Below, one piece after another: positions 41,688 through 46,261 of a DNA stretch of 46,261 nt (positions are counted from its first letter, which is position 1; every line of letters begins with the position of its first letter). The position numbers were made by a program, and so were the translations under genes. Source of the stretch: JAATGA01 sp047605605. Lineage in GTDB: Bacteria > Pseudomonadota > Alphaproteobacteria > Rhodobacterales > Rhodobacteraceae. The stretch lies in assembly GCA_047605605.1 (NCBI GenBank), contig JASGFG010000024.1:1-46261 (forward strand). Reading direction: 5' to 3'. The notes beneath the pieces were generated by a model. It made no database searches. It saw nothing but the letters and a program-made list of their open reading frames with translations, and was not told where the DNA came from.

Positions 41688-42100
41688 CAGAGCGCCGTGA
41701 AGGTCAGGACTCCGGCCGAGGCCATCGTGACCTCATAGGTCGCCTCGCCATTGTGGCTGCCCGAATATTCCAGCGCCGAGATCTGGAACGGCCCCTCGAT
41801 GATCCCGAAACTCGGGACGATCACCTGAAACCGCGGTGCGGCACCGTCAAAGAACATCTGCCGCGCGCGCGTGTCGCTGGCCGCGTCGCGGAACACGCCC
41901 GACCCGGAAACCGAGGCCGACTTGACCCCCGCCCCCGCCAGCAACTCGCGCCAGCCGCCCTGGCTTTCCAGACTGGTCACATCCACCGTTTCCGCGTTGA
42001 AGCTGATGCGGGTGGACCGCAGCCCCGCCATCGTCTCGAACAATCCGTCGCCGGTCAGGTCCACCTTCACCAGCAAGTCCTTGCCGTTCTGCACAGCCAT
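41687..42100 (-). CDS. GTA major tail protein (gp9)
   Basis: A 137-residue major tail tube protein. It starts AVQNGKDLLVKVDLTGDGLFETMAGLRST and has RISFNAETVDVTSLESQGGWRELL and GIIEGPFQISALEYSGSHNGEATYEVTMASAG. This is the standard layout for the TP901-type tail protein of GTA. Upstream GGAG precedes the start. Confidence 0.94.
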   Translation of the reverse strand: MAVQNGKDLLVKVDLTGDGLFETMAGLRSTRISFNAETVDVTSLESQGGWRELLAGAGVKSASVSGSGVFRDAASDTRARQMFFDGAAPRFQVIVPSFGIIEGPFQISALEYSGSHNGEATYEVTMASAGVLTFTAL

Positions 42101-42149
42101 CCGGCCACTCCTTCTCCATCCCGCAGCCGCGGGGTTCAGATTTCGGGAT

Positions 42150-42548
42150 TCAGATTTCGGTTCGCGCGCGGAAGGTCAGGTCGATCCGCCGCGCCGCGCC
42201 CTCGTCCAGCCGCCGGGCGACGGCGCGGGTGAACCCAAGGCCCACCAGACGCCCCGTTGCCAGCGCCAGATCCGCGCCCTCCAGCGCCGCCGACACCTCG
42301 GCCGCGACCTGCTTGGCCGACAGGAACCCGTCCGCATCGCTGATCACGCTGACCTGCAACCTGTGTTCAGCCCCCGCGCCCGAACCGTCAGACTTGTCCT
42401 CGGCCACCTCCGGGCCGATCAGCACGAAGGTGCCGTCGCCCTCGCCAGCCGGGATCGCATCCACGACCGCCACCCCCGCCAGTCCCGGCCATCCCGCCAG
42501 CCGCGCATAGATCGCGGCCTGCAATGCCGCCGCCGCCCGGTAGCTCAT
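42150..42548 (-). CDS. GTA tail terminator/DUF3168 protein (gp8)
   Basis: A 132-residue protein with MSYRAAAALQAAIYARLAGWPGLAGVAVVD and GTFVLIGPE, matching DUF3168, the tail completion family. ATG at 42548 overlaps the gp7 stop (ATGA). It lies 49 bases upstream of gp9. A longer frame beginning at 42779 is a shadow of gp7. Confidence 0.92.
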   Translation of the reverse strand: MSYRAAAALQAAIYARLAGWPGLAGVAVVDAIPAGEGDGTFVLIGPEVAEDKSDGSGAGAEHRLQVSVISDADGFLSAKQVAAEVSAALEGADLALATGRLVGLGFTRAVARRLDEGAARRIDLTFRARTEI

Positions 42549-42880
42549 GCCGGCACCTCCTCGCGCGCAAAGCACAGCAGGAATGTCCCGGCCGGATCGC
42601 GCTCGGTCACGGCGACGATGCGGAAGGCGCGCGCACCCTCGCGGAACCGCTGATCCGCCTTGGGCCGCTGGGGCGAACCGACCGGCGCCCCCCGCACGGT
42701 GATGCGATAAGGCACCGACGACAGCGTGAACTCCTCGCCCGCCACATCGCGGCCCGATCCGGCCACCACCTCGGCCCACAGCGTTCCCACCGCCTGCCAG
42801 GACCGTGCGAAACCGCCCGCGCCGTCCGCCGCTTTCGCCAGCGATTCCAGCACCAGCGCCCGGTTCAGATCGACTCTCAT
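42545..42880 (-). CDS. GTA head-tail adaptor/head closure protein (gp7)
   Basis: A 111-residue protein: DLNRALVLESLAKAADGAGGFARSWQAVGTLWAEVV, then PYRITVRGAPVGSPQRPKADQRFREGARAFRIVAVTE. This fits the SPP1 gp16/head closure family that joins the head to the tail. Overlaps gp6 and gp8 by four bases each. Confidence 0.92.
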   Translation of the reverse strand: MRVDLNRALVLESLAKAADGAGGFARSWQAVGTLWAEVVAGSGRDVAGEEFTLSSVPYRITVRGAPVGSPQRPKADQRFREGARAFRIVAVTERDPAGTFLLCFAREEVPA

Positions 42881-43470
42881 CGCCCGCCCCCCAGCACCCG
42901 CACCGTGCGCCAGCGTTCGATCAGCACCTGCACGCCAAAGGGCAGGCCCGCCGCCTGCCCGCCATCATGGCGGCGCTCATAGAACTCGGCCGCCAGCAGC
43001 AGCACCGCCTGCGCCAGATCGGCCGGAACGCCTTGCCAGTCCGACCCGAAGCCCGCCTCGAACACCACCTCGGCCTTGCCGCCTTCGGGCACGTCCGGCA
43101 GCAGCAGCCCCACCGCCATCAGCCGCGGCCGGTGCGCATCGGCCATCAGCCGGTATCGCCCCGTATCGACGACCACCCCCGCCCCGTCGCGGTCGCGCAC
43201 CGTCACCGACACCACCGCGCCCACCGGCGCCACCGGCAGCGCCTGCCCCTGCCCGTCGCGCCACCCGGCCAGTTCCAGCCGGAACCGCCGCGCCAGCAGC
43301 GCCTTGCCCGTCCGCCCCTCGATCGCGGCCAGCGCAGCCCGCAAGTGGCTGGCCAGCAGCGCGTCCTGCAAACCGGCATCGGCAAACCCGGTCCCCAGCC
43401 GCAGGTGATCCTTCAGCGCCTGCACCGGCAGCGCCGCATCCGGCACCGCGGTCTCCTCGATCAACATCAT
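42877..43470 (-). CDS. GTA head-tail connector protein (gp6)
   Basis: A 197-residue protein of the phage connector (gp6/gp15-like) family. It begins MMLIEETAVPDAALPVQALKDHLRLG and has DALLASHLRAALAAIEGRTGKALL and DLAQAVLLLAAEFYERRHDGG. A structured gap of 136 bases separates it from the capsid gene. It couples to gp7 by a four-base overlap. Confidence 0.93.
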   Translation of the reverse strand: MMLIEETAVPDAALPVQALKDHLRLGTGFADAGLQDALLASHLRAALAAIEGRTGKALLARRFRLELAGWRDGQGQALPVAPVGAVVSVTVRDRDGAGVVVDTGRYRLMADAHRPRLMAVGLLLPDVPEGGKAEVVFEAGFGSDWQGVPADLAQAVLLLAAEFYERRHDGGQAAGLPFGVQVLIERWRTVRVLGGGR

Positions 43471-43500
43471 GCCCCTGCTCCGAAAATTCCCCCGGTGAAC

Positions 43501-43600
43501 CGGACGCGCGCCCCGCGCCGCTCGCGGCGGAGGGGAAGGTTGCTGTCAGCGCGGTCGAAACCGGCGCGCGTCCGCCGGACCCGGCCCCCGCAGGGGCCGG
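43501..43600 (-). other. Structured RNA region between capsid and connector genes
   Basis: CGGACGCGCGCC (43501-43512) and GGCGCGCGTCCG (43563-43574) form a perfect 12-bp inverted repeat. Inside it CGCCG ctcg CGGCG (43516-43529) forms a second hairpin. Closer to the capsid stop CCGGCCCC (43581-43588) pairs with GGGGCCGG (43593-43600). No T-tract follows, so this is not a plain terminator; it may set the level or stability of capsid mRNA. Confidence 0.6.
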
Positions 43601-43606
43601 ATCAGC

Positions 43607-44797
43607 TCAGGAAGCCGCGAATTTCATCAGCTTGATCGCCGCATAGTCGGTCACGTCGCCGCCCACGCGCTTCGAGGCATAGAACAGCACATGCGGCTTG
43701 GCGCTGAACGGGTCGCGCAGGATGCGCAGGTCCGGGCGCTCGGCGATGGTATAGCCGGCCGCGAAATCGCCAAAGGCGATGGCATAGGCGTTGGCGGCAA
43801 TGTCCGGCATGTCCTCGCAGACCAGCACGGGATAGCCCATCAGCCGCGCAGGCTCGCCCGCCGCCAGGCCGTCCGACCACATGAAGCGGCCATCGGCATC
43901 CTTCATCTTGCGCACCGCGCCCGCGGTTTTGGAGTTCATCACAAAGGTCGCATTCGCCCGGTAATCCGCGCCCAGCGCGTAGACCAGGCTCACGATGCAG
44001 TCGGCGGCGTTGCTCGACGGGAAATCCCCCGCCGCGCCCGAGGGCACATAGCCGATATTGCCCCAGGTCCAGGACCCGTTCGCCACCTTGGTCGGCAGCA
44101 GGAACCCCTTGGGCTTGTCCACCCCGTCGCCGTTCACAAAGGCCGCCGATTCCGCCCGGATGAACCGCGTCGCGATCTTGCCCGACAGCCAGCCCTCCAC
44201 GTCGAAGGCGCTGTCGTCCAGCAGCCGCTGGCTCGCCTTCGGCATGGCCGACAGCTCGTTCAGCTTGATCGAGATGCGCTCGATGGTCGGGGTCGCCGTT
44301 TCGGTCGCGCTGGCGCTTTCCGTCGCCCAGCCCGACCCGACCTCGCTGCGGTCGATCAGCACATCGAAGGACGCCGCATCCACGTTCACCACATTGGCGA
44401 TGGCCCGGATCGAGGCGGTGGACACCAGCATCGACCGGATGCGATCAGCGGTGCGCGGGTCGACCAGATAGCCGCCGTCGGCCGAAACCGCGGTCGACAT
44501 CGCCTTGCCTTCCAGCGCCAGGCCGCGAAGACCGTCGTCGTCGCCGCTGCGCAGATAGGCGGAGAACGCCTTCTGGTGCGGCACCTCGACCTCGGCCTGC
44601 GCCGAAAGCGCCGGGCGCCGCTGGATCATCGTCTTGGTGGAAAGCATGGTCATCCGCTCATCCTGCTGTTGCAAAGCCTGTTTCACTTCCCCCTGAAAGC
44701 CCTTGAACTCTTTCAGGAAACCCGTCATCGCCGCGGCCACTTCCGCAGCCGTGCCCGGGGCGCCGGAAAGCCCGGCCCCCTCATCCGTCCCGCTCAT
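43607..44797 (-). CDS. GTA major capsid protein, HK97 family (gp5)
   Basis: A 396-residue HK97-fold capsid protein. The first 100 residues are a scaffold-like delta region (GFLKEFKGFQGEVKQALQQQ). The mature fold begins near residue 101, after LEGKAM and before STAVSADGGYLVDPRTADRI; the site is inferred. Later motifs: INVVDAASFDVLIDRSE-like segment, NELSAMPKASQRLLDDS, GDYRANATFVMNSKT-like and YAIAFGDFAAGYTIAERPDLRI. AAGGGGATCGCG precedes the start. Confidence 0.96.
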   Translation of the reverse strand: MSGTDEGAGLSGAPGTAAEVAAAMTGFLKEFKGFQGEVKQALQQQDERMTMLSTKTMIQRRPALSAQAEVEVPHQKAFSAYLRSGDDDGLRGLALEGKAMSTAVSADGGYLVDPRTADRIRSMLVSTASIRAIANVVNVDAASFDVLIDRSEVGSGWATESASATETATPTIERISIKLNELSAMPKASQRLLDDSAFDVEGWLSGKIATRFIRAESAAFVNGDGVDKPKGFLLPTKVANGSWTWGNIGYVPSGAAGDFPSSNAADCIVSLVYALGADYRANATFVMNSKTAGAVRKMKDADGRFMWSDGLAAGEPARLMGYPVLVCEDMPDIAANAYAIAFGDFAAGYTIAERPDLRILRDPFSAKPHVLFYASKRVGGDVTDYAAIKLMKFAAS

Positions 44798-44871
44798 CGC
44801 GATCCCCTTCTGATGATGCCGCCCGTCAGCCGGGCCATCTGCGGATCCTTCCGCCCGATCCGTTCCGCGCC

Positions 44872-45006
44872 TCAGCGCGCGGCCAGCCATTTCAGCGCCG
44901 CCACCGCCCTGACCGGCAGGTTCAGCACTCCCTGCGCCACCAGCCACACGGCGCCCTTGGCCGCCGCGACGGCCGCTTCCGCCACCCAGCCGAACAGTTT
45001 TCTCAT
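44872..45006 (-). CDS. Small hydrophobic protein between prohead protease and capsid genes
   Basis: A 44-residue frame, MRKLFGWVAEAAVAAAKGAVWL onward, forming an amphipathic or membrane-like helix with Lys/Arg at both ends. GAGGTGAGG precedes its ATG, and it starts 5 bases after the protease stop, so it fits the operon spacing. I do not recognise it among the named GTA genes. A longer frame from 45144 is a shadow of the protease gene. A role in particle assembly or lysis is only a guess. Confidence 0.6.
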   Translation of the reverse strand: MRKLFGWVAEAAVAAAKGAVWLVAQGVLNLPVRAVAALKWLAAR

Positions 45007-45011
45007 CGCCC

Positions 45012-45578
45012 TCACCTCGCCTTCATCACTTCGGTCATCTCGGCCAGAACCGCTGCCACATGGCGCCAGCACTCGGCCTCGGCGGCCTTGGCCTGCACCC
45101 GCGCCTCGGCCTGCATGGGAAACGTCACCAGCGACACCTCCCACAGATCGACCTGCGCCAGCCGCCGGATGCCCTTGACGTCGCGTTCCGCCTTGACGGT
45201 GCGATAGCCGATCGACAGCCCCTCGATCGCGCCCGCCGCCAGCAGTTCCGCCGCCTCACGCCCCTGCGCCACGCCGGTCAGCAGCCGGCCCTTGACCCAC
45301 AGGCCCGTCGCATCCTCGCGCACCTCGTCCCAGACGCCGATGGGCTGCGCCGGGTCGTGCTGCCACAGCATCTTGACCCGCCGCCCGGCGCTGGCCCCGG
45401 CGGCCAGGCTGGCCGCATAGGCCCCCGGCGCCACCATGTCGCCGCCCTGGTCCACCCGCCCGAACAACGAGGCATAGCCCTCGATCACCTGCCCGCCGCC
45501 CTGCGCCTCGCCGACGCTCAGCGTGCCGCCCGCCAGGAACTTGCGCTCGGGCGCGCCCCAGTCGTGAAAATCCCGCAT
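45012..45578 (-). CDS. GTA prohead protease, HK97 family (gp4)
   Basis: A 188-residue HK97 prohead protease that should trim the N-terminal part of the capsid protein. Catalytic candidates are H74 in KMLWQHDPAQPIGVW and S122 in AIEGLSIGYRTV. EGYASLFGRVDQGGDMVAPGAY (33-54) is the family signature. It begins 3 bases after the small head-formation gene. Confidence 0.96.
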   Translation of the reverse strand: MRDFHDWGAPERKFLAGGTLSVGEAQGGGQVIEGYASLFGRVDQGGDMVAPGAYAASLAAGASAGRRVKMLWQHDPAQPIGVWDEVREDATGLWVKGRLLTGVAQGREAAELLAAGAIEGLSIGYRTVKAERDVKGIRRLAQVDLWEVSLVTFPMQAEARVQAKAAEAECWRHVAAVLAEMTEVMKAR

Positions 45579-45581
45579 CCC

Positions 45582-45812
45582 TCACCTCGTCGCGTGTTGG
45601 ATCAACGCCTCGGCCCCCTGCGTCAGCAGGAATGCCGCGACCCCGTAAACCCCCAGCCAGATCCGCCGCTCCAGCCGCTCCAGCGCGGCGTCGATCTGGG
45701 TCAGCCGCCAGTCCAGCGCCGCCCAGCGTTCGGCCAGCACCCGCTCGTTCGCCTCAATCCGCGCGGTCGCCGCATCGAAACTGTCGTAAAGGAACCGCGA
45801 CCCCTCGCTCAT
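45582..45812 (-). CDS. GTA head formation protein (rcc01685-like)
   Basis: A 76-residue protein with a helical N-part (SFDAATARIEANERVLAERWAALDWRLTQIDAALERLE), a hydrophobic segment (about 51-68) and a basic tail. It matches the position and size of the small GTA gene between portal and protease. ATG at 45812 overlaps the portal stop (ATGA). Confidence 0.88.
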   Translation of the reverse strand: MSEGSRFLYDSFDAATARIEANERVLAERWAALDWRLTQIDAALERLERRIWLGVYGVAAFLLTQGAEALIQHATR

Positions 45813-46261
45813 TCCGCGACCCGCGGCAGGCCCAGGATCGCCCGCTTTTCCGTCTCGGTCAGGAAATCGGCCGCGCCCACCCGCGCCCATTGCTGGTCAC
45901 GCTCGGCCGCCAGGGCCGGGATCTGGTCGGGATCGGGGCGCAGCTCCACCGCCTCGCCCGTGAACCCGGTCAGCCAGTGCGACAGCGACGCCATCACCTT
46001 GGCCGCCAGCGGCAGCACGGTCAGCCGATAGAACGCCCGGTTCGCCTCCTGGTAATTGGCATAGGTCGCGTCGCCGGGTATCCCCATCAGCATCGGCGGC
46101 ACGCCAAAGGCGATGGCGATTTCCCGTGCCGCCGCCTGCTTGGTCTCATGGAACTCCATGTCGCTGGGGCTGAACCCCATCGGCTTCCAGTCCAGACCGC
46201 CTTCCAGCAGCATCGGCCGCCCGGCATTGCGCGCGCCCTGATGGTTGGCCTCGATCTCGCT
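45809..46261 (-). CDS. GTA portal protein, C-terminal part (gp3, cut by window edge)
   Basis: The C-terminal 150 residues of an HK97-type portal protein. The frame is open to the window end, so the start lies outside. Visible motifs: MLLEGGLDWKPMGFSPSDMEFHETKQAAAREIAIAFGVPPMLMGIPGDATYANYQEANRAFYRLTVLPLA, the conserved C-terminal portal core that forms the DNA channel. It ends TETEKRAILGLP. The terminase and gp1 genes would lie further upstream. Confidence 0.95.
   Translation of the reverse strand, partial: SEIEANHQGARNAGRPMLLEGGLDWKPMGFSPSDMEFHETKQAAAREIAIAFGVPPMLMGIPGDATYANYQEANRAFYRLTVLPLAAKVMASLSHWLTGFTGEAVELRPDPDQIPALAAERDQQWARVGAADFLTETEKRAILGLPRVAE

Noticed and set aside
34702..46261. 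A temperate prophage
   Set aside because: Gene order and sizes match the GTA cluster; no integrase, repressor or lysis cassette and no attachment-site repeats were seen.
1..46261. tRNA genes, CRISPR arrays, insertion sequences
   Set aside because: No cloverleaf, regularly spaced repeats, transposase or long terminal inverted repeats were recognised on either strand by eye.

Overview
The window is GC-rich and carries a gene set typical of an alphaproteobacterium of the order Rhodobacterales (Paracoccus/Rhodobacter-like). Supporting this are a near-complete gene transfer agent (GTA) structural cluster of the Rhodobacter capsulatus type, a SAM-II riboswitch ahead of metZ, a pyruvate dehydrogenase operon whose E1-beta carries its own lipoyl domain, a VPxPA-type C-terminal sorting signal, and RibB with a degenerate GTP cyclohydrolase II half. 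No tRNA, rRNA, insertion sequence, integrase or CRISPR array was recognised. Gene calls rest on reading the translations; no database search was run.

Layout. 1-250: a structured RNA candidate (possibly 6S RNA) and the terminator of an outer-membrane DUF481 gene. 269-2169: DUF481 protein, a small membrane protein and a META-domain protein, all on the minus strand. 2331-5686: riboflavin/nusB operon on the minus strand (ribE, an unknown gene, ribB with a degenerate RibA half, ribH, nusB), mostly coupled by short overlaps. 5798-6307: a sorted secreted protein. 6526-11176: capsule export genes kpsS, a Wza/KpsD-like lipoprotein and kpsC. 11297-14702: a hydroxyisobutyrate-dehydrogenase-like gene divergent from a penicillin-acylase-family gene. 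14857-16189: metZ with promoter, SAM-II riboswitch and intrinsic terminator in its leader. 16276-19390: unknown protein, VOC protein, DUF1428 protein, divergent MarR regulator and a glutathione S-transferase. 19455-23314: small exported protein, HisC-like aminotransferase, DUF4177 protein and gatB. 23493-26420: SLT-domain lipoprotein, PPK2 polyphosphate kinase and two tandem cyclophilins. 26564-29382: pgk, class I aldolase and an exported protein. 29595-33750: FtsB/DivIC-like protein and pdhA-pdhB-pdhC. 33823-34638: cysE. 34702-46261: the GTA cluster on the minus strand, from gp15 back to the portal gene gp3, which is cut by the window edge.

How it fits together. Central carbon metabolism (pgk, fba, pdhABC), sulfur amino acid synthesis (metZ, cysE) and riboflavin synthesis lie among conserved housekeeping genes. 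The GTA genes are tightly packed, mostly overlapping or separated by a few bases, and all frames are intact, which suggests a functional particle rather than a decaying prophage. The exceptions to tight packing are a structured 136-base gap after the major capsid gene and a small extra ORF before it. Capsule genes are present in the same window; in R. capsulatus the capsule acts as the GTA receptor, so the two may be functionally linked.

A family of intergenic repeats links several gaps: two copies are almost identical (11205-11265 and 29401-29461, 59 of 61 bases), and two diverged relatives lie at 14771-14848 and 24088-24212.
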